Assembly (NCBI RefSeq): GCF_004138335.1
Contig: NZ_RYFW01000003.1
Location: forward strand, 372,001 to 436,000
DNA from: Peristeroidobacter agariperforans
GTDB taxonomy: Bacteria; Pseudomonadota; Gammaproteobacteria; Steroidobacterales; Steroidobacteraceae
Direction of reading: 5' to 3'
DNA: 64,000 bases
Position numbers and translations under genes: made by a program. How positions within the stretch are numbered: position 1 is the first letter of the stretch; each line of letters opens with the position of its first letter. Below the pieces are notes generated by a model, which saw only the letters and a list, made by a program, of their open reading frames with translations, was not told where the DNA came from and did no database searches. Of the stretch, positions 49,768 through 57,930 are shown in pieces.

Positions 49768-50867
49768 GGTCGGGCACCGTGCTTCGGAACATTTGCGCGC
49801 TGGTCGCACTCGTACTTGTCTCCAGTCTGCACATCGCTCGGGCCGAGCCGTACTTCGCCGTTCGCGAGGGACTGAAGTGCGCCAGCTGTCATTTCAATCC
49901 AGCCGGCGGCGGTATGCGCAACGCCTTTGGCAATGGCTGGGCGCAGAGCGCATTGCCGGCGCGTCGCATTGAAGGCACGGGAACGGATGCGTGGACGGGT
50001 GTGTTGAGCTCGTTCGTCGCGCTCGGCGGGAATCTGCGCGCCAATGCGACGTACACCGACGTGCCCAACGCCGATGCCACCTCAGAATTCGAGCTCCAAG
50101 AGCTGCGGGCGTATCTCGCGATCTCGGCGGTTCCAGACCGACTGGCGGTTTATATCGACCAGCGCATCGCGCCTGGCGGCAGTCAGAATCTGGAAGCGTT
50201 CGCTCGTTACACCACGAAAGATCAGCGATGGAACGTTCAGGCCGGGCAGTTCTATCTGCCGTATGGATTGCGGATCGAGGATGACGAGGCCTACATTCGA
50301 CAGGTGACGGGCATCAACTTCGCGACGCCGGATCGTGGCGTGCAGGTCGGCTACGAGTCGGCGCAGTGGTCCGCGCAGCTCGCCGTTTCCAATGGCACGG
50401 CGAGCGGGCCCGAGCCCGATGAAGGTAAGCAGGTGAGCTTGCGAGCCGAACACGTTCAGAATGTCTGGCGATTTGGCGCGGGCTTCAATAACAATCATAC
50501 AGACGCCGGCGACCGACAAATGCAGGGCGTGTTCGCTGGCGTCCGCACCGGCCCGATCGCGTGGCTCGCCGAAGCGGACTATTTGACGGACGAAACCCTC
50601 GGGCCGGTCGAGCGCAAGCAATGGGTCGGCTTGATCGAGGCGAACTGGCTGGTCGGCAAAGGTCAGAATCTGAAACTGACGGCCGAGGTGTTCGAGCCCG
50701 ATACCGACGTGGACGAAGACGAGCAGAATCGTTACAGCCTGGTTTGGGAATATGTGCCGTTCCAGTTCGTGCAGCTCAGAGTCGGCGCGCGCATCTACGA
50801 CGGCATTCCCCAGAACGATCTGCAGAACCGGAAGATCTATTTCGCGCAGGTCAACGGGTTCTTTTAG
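49764..50867 (+). CDS. Outer membrane beta-barrel protein with an N-terminal haem c motif
   Basis: 367 residues. Signal peptide ALVALVLVSSLHIARA is followed at once by YFAVREGLKCASCHFNPAGGGMRNAFG, so a single CxxCH sits near residue 40. The rest is porin-like: alternating strands (LRAYLAISAVPDRLAVYIDQRIAPGG, WNVQAGQFYLPYGL, FGAGFNNNHT) and a terminal aromatic residue (YFAQVNGFF). The porin part resembles phosphate-selective or OprO/P-type barrels. It starts 4 nt inside the haem lipoprotein gene. A haem-bearing barrel suggests electron transfer across the outer membrane (inference). Its stop overlaps that of the convergent lipase-chaperone-like gene (TTAG). Confidence 0.8.
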   Translation: MRSGTVLRNICALVALVLVSSLHIARAEPYFAVREGLKCASCHFNPAGGGMRNAFGNGWAQSALPARRIEGTGTDAWTGVLSSFVALGGNLRANATYTDVPNADATSEFELQELRAYLAISAVPDRLAVYIDQRIAPGGSQNLEAFARYTTKDQRWNVQAGQFYLPYGLRIEDDEAYIRQVTGINFATPDRGVQVGYESAQWSAQLAVSNGTASGPEPDEGKQVSLRAEHVQNVWRFGAGFNNNHTDAGDRQMQGVFAGVRTGPIAWLAEADYLTDETLGPVERKQWVGLIEANWLVGKGQNLKLTAEVFEPDTDVDEDEQNRYSLVWEYVPFQFVQLRVGARIYDGIPQNDLQNRKIYFAQVNGFF

Positions 50868-51565
50868 TGCCGTTGGCCGGCTTCGATCTGGTCGTGCAGC
50901 TTCTGGGCACGCTCGGCCTTTTCCTGCAGCGTCAGGCTTTGATCCTTTTCCAGGCGCATCAGATCGATCAGCGAGCGCGTGACCTCTTCCTCAGCGCCGA
51001 AGAACGCCCTTGCGGCCTCCGGCCCGAAGTGCGCGACGCGTAGTGCGTGCAGACCATCGAGCTCCGCGAGTGCGGCTTCCTCGGTGGTGGGCGCGATGCC
51101 GGGGGGATAGGACTGTCGTTGCTGTTTCGAATAGTTTTCGTAGCGTTCGAGCAGGGCTGTCGCTTCGGCCGCGGCCGCCGGCGGCAACTTCGCCGTGGCG
51201 TCTTGCTGAGCGTCGAGTAGATCTGCGCGATCGGTCTGTGCAAACAACGCTTCCATGTTGAGGCGCGTTTGTTCGTCGAGGACGAGCTTGCCGGTGCTAT
51301 CGACGCGGAATGGATTTTTACCGTCGGTCTTGCCAGGCGGTGTTTCCGGTGCAGGCGTCGTCGTCGCAGGCTCGGGTTCAGCGGGGTGGTCAGATTCGGC
51401 AGGCCTCGCTTCGACTTCGGCCGTTCCAGTTGGGGCAGTCGCAGCTGGCAGTTCCCCAGGCGCGCGAATCTCGACCGATTGCGAAACATCCGGACGCGAC
51501 CACCAGAAGATCGCGGCTCCGCTCGCGACGAGCAAACAAACGAGGCCAAGAATCCGACTTCGCAT
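50864..51565 (-). CDS. Lipase-specific foldase (lipase chaperone)-like protein
   Basis: 233 residues from ATG 51565, shorter than typical foldases of about 340. An N-terminal TM anchor (ILGLVCLLVASGAAIFWW) is followed by a Pro/Glu-rich linker to about residue 80 and then a helical periplasmic domain. That domain reads like Lif: FRVDSTGKLVLDEQTRLN, LPPAAAAEATALLERYENYSKQ, LHALRVAHFGPEAARAFFGAEEE and the end SLTLQEKAERAQKLHDQI. The R-x-x-F-D-Y steric motif is degenerate (RLNMEALF). It begins 66 nt after the PETase-like gene on the same strand, so it is probably its dedicated foldase. Confidence 0.78.
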   Translation of the reverse strand: MRSRILGLVCLLVASGAAIFWWSRPDVSQSVEIRAPGELPAATAPTGTAEVEARPAESDHPAEPEPATTTPAPETPPGKTDGKNPFRVDSTGKLVLDEQTRLNMEALFAQTDRADLLDAQQDATAKLPPAAAAEATALLERYENYSKQQRQSYPPGIAPTTEEAALAELDGLHALRVAHFGPEAARAFFGAEEEVTRSLIDLMRLEKDQSLTLQEKAERAQKLHDQIEAGQRH

Positions 51566-51631
51566 GCAATCGCTCCTGATGGGTTGGGCGAGGATGGCGG
51601 CCATTGCAGCCGCCATCAGAGGCCCGAGCGC

Positions 51632-52498
51632 TCAATACGGACAGGTCGACCGATAGTCCGAGAACACCAGCGACGTGGCATAGCTCTCGTGGGGCGCGCC
51701 GCACAGGAACGGCGAATAGCGCGTGTCGTTATCCATGAAGCGCTTCACCCAGGCCACCGAATAACGGCCAATCGGCGTGTTGGTGGTGTTGGGCGCGAAG
51801 TGCGAGGCGCCGTTCAGTTCCGCATAGGCCTTGTCGAGCGAGCTCGACAGGCTGTTGTAGAACGGAATGGAATGCGAGGCGACCGACGCGACGGAGTCCG
51901 ACTCCGCACCGACGACCAGCGTCGGCACCTGCACGCTCGAGAACGACTTGATCGTGCTCCATGCGGTCAAAGGCACCGCCGCTTTCAACGAAGGATTGTC
52001 ACGCGCGGCATACAACGTTCCGCCGCCACCCATCGAGTGACCGGCTACGCCGCGTCGAGAGGCGTCGACCCGGGCGCGAACGGTGGCGCTACTGGAATTG
52101 GTGACGTAGTTGAGCGCTGCCATCAGCTGTGTCGCGCGGCTCGGCGGTTGATCGAGCGTGGAGTTGGTGTCGATCGTGATCACGACGAAGCCATGCGTTG
52201 CGATACGACGGCCCAGCCACGCGATCGAAGATTCAGTTGCGGTGAAGCCGGGGCAGATCGCCAGCACCGCGTAGCTGCCGGTCGTCGTCGGGTAGTAGAT
52301 GGTGCCGCCGCCGAAGCCGGTGACCAGGCTCGACACGGAGGAGGTTGCGACACTGAACGGACCGCTGGTGGCGTTCAACGCAGCGGAGGTTGGATCGGGT
52401 CCCTTTTGATAGGGATTCGTTTGCGCATTGACGCTGGCGGCCAGAACCAGCAAACCCAGTCCGATGGCCCATCTGTGAAGGAGGCTCTTCCTGTCCAT
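51632..52498 (-). CDS. PETase/cutinase-like polyester hydrolase
   Basis: 288-residue secreted alpha/beta hydrolase strongly resembling IsPETase (290 residues). Start ATG 52498 has AGGGGA upstream. A signal peptide ends ASVNAQ, then [20 protein letters not shown], close to the PETase mature start. The triad is Ser155 (GHSMGGGG), Asp201 (GAESDSV), His233 (NGASHFAPN). Shared blocks include [26 protein letters not shown] and two C-terminal cysteines. The residue before Ser is His and the one after the catalytic His is Phe, as in thermophilic cutinases, and the PETase-specific second disulfide and long loop are missing, so it is a 'type I' PET-hydrolase relative. Polyester or cutin cleavage is inferred. 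Confidence 0.9.
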   Translation of the reverse strand: MDRKSLLHRWAIGLGLLVLAASVNAQTNPYQKGPDPTSAALNATSGPFSVATSSVSSLVTGFGGGTIYYPTTTGSYAVLAICPGFTATESSIAWLGRRIATHGFVVITIDTNSTLDQPPSRATQLMAALNYVTNSSSATVRARVDASRRGVAGHSMGGGGTLYAARDNPSLKAAVPLTAWSTIKSFSSVQVPTLVVGAESDSVASVASHSIPFYNSLSSSLDKAYAELNGASHFAPNTTNTPIGRYSVAWVKRFMDNDTRYSPFLCGAPHESYATSLVFSDYRSTCPY

Positions 52499-52796
52499 GT
52501 GGATCCCCTGATGCATCGTTCATGTTGATGATTCGCACGCGCCGGCCTGGCGAGTGGGAGCTGCTACCTCGTTCCGCTCTGCGGCTGTGGATCGCTCATC
52601 ACGGAATCGACGGCGGAGGCATATAACACGACGAATCACGAAAATACCATGCATGGGCAAGAACGCACCCGAACGTCAATTCGACTCGGGCGGTTCGATG
52701 CTGGTGTAAATGTTTGTTTTAGTTCGAGAGCCTGAAGGTCACACGTCTCCTACCGGGGGTTGGGGCAACTCGTTCACGTCTGCTCTGGCACCGGGT
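52499..52796. other. Gene-free stretch upstream of the PETase-like gene
   Basis: 298 bases between the PETase-like gene and the helical partner gene. It holds the AGGGGA ribosome site of the former and a local AT-rich patch (about 52620-52660) with a TTATAT on the - strand that could be a -10 box. No RNA, repeat or ORF is convincing. Confidence 0.4.
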
Positions 52797-53513
52797 TCAT
52801 GGATTATCTGCTCCGCTGATCGGCGCCTCAGGCTGTACTGCAGAGTGGTCTTCGATGACTGGCGTTAGCAAGTCATCGATGCTGACACGCTCGAACTCGA
52901 GCAATTCAGACCATTGCGCGGCTGTTAGCAAAGGCCGCACTTCGTCGAGAAAGGCGCGTTGGTGATGATCGATACCCGCTGCGGCCAGGTCGCGTGCGTA
53001 GGCTCGCTCCATGGCTGGAATGTTTGCTCGGTCCAGCTCGGGATCGAGCACCAGCAATTGCGCGGCGGTTGAGTGATTCAACTTCGCGAGCAGCAGCGCA
53101 CGCTGCTGTTCGGGGTGTAGCGGCGACGTCGTTTGAACCTGGTTCGCGAAGACTTGCAGGTGAGCTTGAATCGCGTCGGACTCGCGAAGTTGCTCGTACA
53201 GCGAGTATTCCTCCGCGCTCAGCAGCAGTGAGATTTCGCGCTCGCGTCTGGCGGAGGAGTCCGCGAGCAATGCCCGTAGGCGAGAGGCGGTCAGGGGCGG
53301 CAGCTGGTCGAGCAGCGCCGCGTACTTCGGAGCGATCGTAATCGCCGGCTCTTGCTCCTCTGCGCCAGGCGCAGGCATTGCTGCGTCGACTGGCGAATCA
53401 ATTCGTTCGACACGCGGCGGCGGTGGCGGAGTGGATTCGGGGTTCGATGTTTCCTTCGAAGCCATCCACCACGCCGCGACCGCAACCACACATGCGATGA
53501 GAGCGCGCCTCAC
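52797..53513 (-). CDS. Membrane-anchored helical protein, probable partner of the upstream hydrolase
   Basis: 238 residues. A short TM/signal anchor (ALIACVVAVAAWWMA) precedes a Pro-rich linker (about 25-55). The rest is almost entirely helical with repeated LL and charged residues, such as LTASRLRALLADSSARRERE, LSAEEYSLYEQLRESDA and AAQWSELLEFERVSIDDLL. I do not recognise the family. The ATG at 53513 overlaps the end of the frameshifted hydrolase by 4 nt. It has the same layout (anchor, linker, helical domain) as the lipase-chaperone-like gene that follows the PETase-like enzyme, which suggests a similar helper role. Confidence 0.72.
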   Translation of the reverse strand: MRRALIACVVAVAAWWMASKETSNPESTPPPPPRVERIDSPVDAAMPAPGAEEQEPAITIAPKYAALLDQLPPLTASRLRALLADSSARREREISLLLSAEEYSLYEQLRESDAIQAHLQVFANQVQTTSPLHPEQQRALLLAKLNHSTAAQLLVLDPELDRANIPAMERAYARDLAAAGIDHHQRAFLDEVRPLLTAAQWSELLEFERVSIDDLLTPVIEDHSAVQPEAPISGADNP

Positions 53514-54723
53514 CAGTTCTTGCTTCGCGTCGACCAGATGCCGCCGCAGAAGTAACAGCCCGCGCCGATGAACATACTGCGACGCTCGGTTTCGCCGCCG
53601 ATGTGCCAGCGCAGCCAGGCGGTGATGGCCGGCAATCCCGAACGGGCCGCGTCGATGTGACCGACGTTGTCCATGATGGTGAACACGATTGGTACTGTGG
53701 TTGCGCTGTAGTCGCGTTCGCAGTTGGGCGTTGCTGTCGTGTCACTCTCGCCGCAGATGTAGATTGCGGGATTGCGCAAGTTGCGAGAGCCGTTGCCATC
53801 GAACGAGCCGCCGGCGACATGAATCGTTGTTTTCAGTCGTGAATCGCTGGCAATGGCGAAGGTGCCGATCGAGCCGCGCGAGTGGCCGCCGGCTGCCATG
53901 CGATCCAGGGCAGACGTTGGTAGTAGGGACTGCCGGCGCGCCCATTCTCACTCACCAGCCAATCCAAGGCGGCGCGCAGCTCGCTGCCGCTGCTGGTCGA
54001 GACTTCCGAGTAAACGACAAATCCGTGTGAAGCGAGGCGTCGCAGATGGAATTCATAGCTGCTCGGGGTCGCGCCTGCGCCCGGGCCCCAGACGAACACA
54101 GGATGCCGCAAGCCGTTTTGACCGAGCGTCGTCGGACGCACGACCCAGCCGCTGCGGCCGGAGCCGGCACTCATGTCGACGGTGGTCGAGAACGGACCGT
54201 CGGTCTCGATGCTCGATACCGGCGGCAGCACGCCACCGCCCGGATCGGGATCCGAGCCGCCCGTGCCATCGAGCACGATGTTTGCAACGGTGTACGTTTC
54301 CAGCAGGCTGCTGGCGCTGACCGCGAAGCGCAGGAACACGCGGCTCTGATTGTTGGCTCCAGCACCGAGGCTCAGCGTGACACGACCGCTCGCAGTTCGA
54401 ACGGACTCGAGCGGAGTGAAACTGCTGCCGTCCGTCGAGTACGAAGCGGTGGCAGTTTCGCCCAGGTCGAGCCCGGACGTTGTGCGGTCGAAGCTCAGTT
54501 GTACGCTCGTGAAGCCTGCGGTGCTGATGGCGGCAGAGGTAATCTGCGCGCCACCAGAGAGGCCGCCACGCGTGCGTGCGCCAAAGGTTCCCGTCGTCAC
54601 GCTGCCGCTGGATGTGAATGTGCCCAAGCCGCCTGCGAAATTCTCCTGAAAGATAGTGGCGGCGGACGCACCGGCACTCACCAGCGCACCGATCGCGATG
54701 GTCGCGAATGTGAGCAATCTCAT
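53510..54723 (-). pseudogene. PETase-superfamily hydrolase with N-terminal beta module, frameshifted
   Basis: Two reading frames join into one 404-residue protein if one base is restored near 53905-53913 (CCAGGGCAG; CCAGGGCCAG would fit). N-terminal frame: signal peptide, then a beta-rich module of about 120 residues (IFQENFAGGLGTFTSSG ... SFDRTTSGLDLGE), then the first half of an alpha/beta hydrolase (WVVRPTTLGQNGLRHPVFVWG, LASHGFVVYSEVS). C-terminal frame: nucleophile in MAAGGHSRGSIGTF, Asp in ICGESDTTATPN, His in MDNVGHIDAARSG. The layout fits the Chlorophyllase2/PETase superfamily. It is a real frameshift or a sequencing error. It starts 26 nt after the beta-propeller protein gene. Confidence 0.8.
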
Positions 54724-54749
54724 AGGCGTGGCCCTCCGTTGCCAGTTCC

Positions 54750-57700
54750 TCAGGTCTCATCCCGATCGAGCACATTGTCCGAATCCCGGTCGACACCGAT
54801 GCGCGAACCATTTCCCGGCGGCGCGCACGTGAATGTCACCGTCGTTCCGGCCGAGCTGACCTGATTCAGCAGCCCCTGCAGTGTCAGTGCCGCCTCCGAC
54901 GCGGCGTTCGGCACGAAGCTCTGGCTGCTGTTCATCACCCAGCCTTTAGCAACGTTCTGTATCACTGCCTTCGCGACCAGCTCGCATTCGGGCCGGGGCG
55001 TCGTGACCAACGCGCGTTGCACGAGCAGATTCACACGCGCGACGACGTCACTTTGGGTCACGTTGGCGGGAGTCACCGTGACTTGCTGGCCGACGATGGG
55101 ATTCATCTCGGCGGGCATCGCGAGCACGAACTGCTCGACCTGGGCTCGCTGAGTCGCGTTCAAGGTGAACACCGGCGCGCTCAGGAACAGGCTGACCGTG
55201 CCGGAGGCGCCGGAGTTGTCGAAGCCAAAGCCGCGAATCTGATCGCCGAGGAAAGGCGAGGTGGTCTGAGTGTTCTCGGCAAACATGCCGACCTTCTGAT
55301 ACATGTTGCGCAGATGCGGGATCTTGAAGTCTTCATCGACACCCCCGCCCTCGATCGCCATCGTGCCGTCGGTGCCGAAGCGATTCTGCGCCGGGTTGAC
55401 CACGTGACAGCCATTGCAGGTGGTCAGCGTGTCGGAAGTGACTGTGTTGTAGATCTGCTGGCCCTGCGCCTGGATCGTCGTGAGCGAGTTATCCAGATTG
55501 GCGACAGGATTCGGTGGGTAGGTGAGTCGCAGCGCGAACTTCGCGAACGCATCCATCTCTGTTTCGCTGAGCTGCGTCGCGCGGCCGAGCAGGCCGGTGA
55601 ACGCGACGTTGAAGTCCTCGAACGCCTGTTCCTCGAGTGTTTCGTTGCCGTCCCGGCTCACACCGGTGCGGTCGCCGCGCCAGTGCATCGGGCCATTGCC
55701 TTTCAGGCCGCGCAGACTCTGTGTGGTCATCGGTCCCTTCATCGGGTGCAGATTGCGGTTGCGGCCGAAGATGGGAATGTTGGTGTTGTAGGCGGTCGGG
55801 TTCTGGACGAGCACGTCGTCGGGATTGCCCAGATCCCACGCGAGCTGATCCATGTCGCCGAAGGTGTGACAGCCGGCGCAGGAGGAGTCGCCGCGGCTCG
55901 ACGTCGCGTTGGCGTCGTAAAGGAACGGCCGGCCGGTGGTGACCACTGCGGGCTCTGGATTGAACATCCGGACGTGCGCCGCTTCGGTGAACTGCGTCGT
56001 GTTGACGACGGAGATGCCGTTGTCGAAGCGAGTCAGAACGTAAGCGCGGGCCCGTGCTTCATCGAACACCACGCCAGTCGGGCCGCCGCCCGTGAGGGTC
56101 AATTGATTCGCGGCGGCGGGAGTGAAGGTATTCGCTTCCAGCTGCGACGTGCTGAAGCGAGCGAGCTTGCCGGAACCCATCGCGACGACGAACAAGTTGC
56201 TGCCGTCAGCGCTCACTGCCATCTCTAGCGGCGTAGCCAGGCTCAGCGCACGTTCCGCCGCCGTGCCGACACTGCTGTTATAGCTGGTGATGTGTTTGTT
56301 GAGGTGGCGGGGCGCCACGGAAGTGCCGCTGATGACGGTAATGCGGTTCTCTGCAAAGTGGCCGCGAACTGTTGTTGCCCGACTGCCAGGGCCTTCGAAG
56401 CGAGTGCGGTTGAGCGCTTCGGTGTTGCTCACATAGACGACACCGGTCCGCGGATTCACGGCCACATTGAACAACGTCGTGCCGACGCCGCTGATGCGGC
56501 TCGTGACCTGCGGTAATGTGCCCGTCGCATCGATCGCGAACACATCGTAGTCGGGCAAAGTGAGCTTGACGCGATTGTTCCAGATCTGCGGCGCGACGCC
56601 GGTTCGCGGGTCGCCGCCGTCCAGCCAGTTCGTGCCATTGAACTGCACGATCAGTCCGGTGCCCGGCTGTGTGGTGCCGTCAGCGGCGTTGAACGGCGGT
56701 GGCTTGGAAATGCCGCCTTCGCCGATGTCATCCGTGAGCACGGTGCTGCGGTTGCCGGAGTTCAACACGGCGGCGTACACACGACTGCCATCGGCAGTTC
56801 GCGCGAGCCCACGCAGTGTGTCGCCGAACATGTTGAGTATCGTGGCAGGCGCGCCGCCGAGCTTCGTGCCGAGATTGTTTCGAGCAAACACCCACACATC
56901 CGCGCGACCGACGCCCGCGGTCGTGAGTTGCGGATTGAACGGAGCATTCTGGCCGCGATGCGCGGCGGTGATGAATGCCCAGGCATTCGAAGGCCCGGCG
57001 AACACGAGGTCGCGCGGCTCATCGCCAACCAGCAGGGTGTTGACGATGCGCGCCGGCTGCGACGACACGTCGACGATGCTGACGCTATCGGACAAGTGAT
57101 TGACCACCCACAGTTCGTTATCGTTGGCGAGCGCCACTGCGACAGGCTCCAATCCCACCGCGATGGATTGCAGCAGGGTCGGCGTGGCGCCGGTGGTGTC
57201 GAATACTTCAACCCGGTTGTCTGGCGTGTTGACCGCATACAGACGAGCGCCGTTGCTCGACAAAGCGAGCGGGCGGACCTGGCCCGTCTCGAATGTCACA
57301 AATTCTCCAAGCGCCGGCCGCGGACCGTCTGGATTGCCGCCGCCGCGGGTGCCCGACAGCGAGACGTTGTCGACGTCGTAGGTTTCGAGCGTGCTGCTCG
57401 CATTGATGCTGAAGCGTATGACGATGCGGCTGGCGTTTGCAGCAGATGCGCCGAGTGGCATCGTGACTCGTCCAGCGGCCGTGCGGCTCGACTCCAGCGT
57501 GACGTAGGCGCCGCCATTGATCGAAACAGCGGCAATGCCAGCTTCGCCAAGGTCCAGGCCGGATGAGGAACGGTCGAAGCTCAGCGAAATATCCGTGAAA
57601 CCCTGCGCGTTGATCGCAGCCGACGTGATCGTTCCATCGTCGCTGCCGAGGCTGCCACGCAGGCGCGCTACACCGGTAGTCGTCGAGACGGTGCCGGTCG

Positions 57701-57851
57701 ATGTGAATTGACCCAAGCCGGCCGAGAAGGCCTCCTGGAAAATCACATCGGCGCGAGCGACACCTGCCGACAGGCAACAGGCGGTCAACAAAGCACTGAG
57801 GCATAAGAGCTTGCGCCGGCGCGGAACGCGCGGCGTGAACGAGTGAAGCAT
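54750..57851 (-). CDS. Secreted beta-propeller / dihaem cytochrome protein with N-terminal beta module
   Basis: 1033 residues from ATG 57851, which has AGGGGGA upstream. Order: signal peptide; beta-rich module about 35-165 (IFQEAFSAGLGQFTSTG ... SFDRSSSGLDLGE) shared with the adjacent hydrolase; a seven-bladed-type YVTN propeller about 180-640 (LYAVNTPDNRVEVFDTTG, LWVVNHLSDSVSIVDVSS); then a di-haem domain with CAGCHTFGDM near 690 and CNGCHVVNPAQNRFG near 840, similar to cytochrome c peroxidase/MauG-like proteins. The tail GVDRDSDNVLDRDE looks like a calcium-binding repeat. It likely oxidises something outside the cell. First structural gene after the AraC regulator. Confidence 0.83.
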   Translation of the reverse strand: MLHSFTPRVPRRRKLLCLSALLTACCLSAGVARADVIFQEAFSAGLGQFTSTGTVSTTTGVARLRGSLGSDDGTITSAAINAQGFTDISLSFDRSSSGLDLGEAGIAAVSINGGAYVTLESSRTAAGRVTMPLGASAANASRIVIRFSINASSTLETYDVDNVSLSGTRGGGNPDGPRPALGEFVTFETGQVRPLALSSNGARLYAVNTPDNRVEVFDTTGATPTLLQSIAVGLEPVAVALANDNELWVVNHLSDSVSIVDVSSQPARIVNTLLVGDEPRDLVFAGPSNAWAFITAAHRGQNAPFNPQLTTAGVGRADVWVFARNNLGTKLGGAPATILNMFGDTLRGLARTADGSRVYAAVLNSGNRSTVLTDDIGEGGISKPPPFNAADGTTQPGTGLIVQFNGTNWLDGGDPRTGVAPQIWNNRVKLTLPDYDVFAIDATGTLPQVTSRISGVGTTLFNVAVNPRTGVVYVSNTEALNRTRFEGPGSRATTVRGHFAENRITVISGTSVAPRHLNKHITSYNSSVGTAAERALSLATPLEMAVSADGSNLFVVAMGSGKLARFSTSQLEANTFTPAAANQLTLTGGGPTGVVFDEARARAYVLTRFDNGISVVNTTQFTEAAHVRMFNPEPAVVTTGRPFLYDANATSSRGDSSCAGCHTFGDMDQLAWDLGNPDDVLVQNPTAYNTNIPIFGRNRNLHPMKGPMTTQSLRGLKGNGPMHWRGDRTGVSRDGNETLEEQAFEDFNVAFTGLLGRATQLSETEMDAFAKFALRLTYPPNPVANLDNSLTTIQAQGQQIYNTVTSDTLTTCNGCHVVNPAQNRFGTDGTMAIEGGGVDEDFKIPHLRNMYQKVGMFAENTQTTSPFLGDQIRGFGFDNSGASGTVSLFLSAPVFTLNATQRAQVEQFVLAMPAEMNPIVGQQVTVTPANVTQSDVVARVNLLVQRALVTTPRPECELVAKAVIQNVAKGWVMNSSQSFVPNAASEAALTLQGLLNQVSSAGTTVTFTCAPPGNGSRIGVDRDSDNVLDRDET

Positions 57852-57930
57852 TGGATCGTCCCCCTGTAACGTGCGTCCCGCGTAGAGACGCAATCGTGAT
57901 GCTGTGCCGGGCCGATCCTAAAGACTGCTG

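Noticed and set aside
51632-52498. Stating that the organism degrades PET
   Set aside because: Sequence similarity supports a polyester/cutin hydrolase only; key PETase-specific features (Trp before Ser, Ser after His, second disulfide) are absent.
53510-53899. Treating the downstream hydrolase fragment as an independent gene
   Set aside because: It starts in the middle of the hydrolase fold, right before the nucleophile, without signal peptide or ribosome site. It is the continuation of the frameshifted gene.
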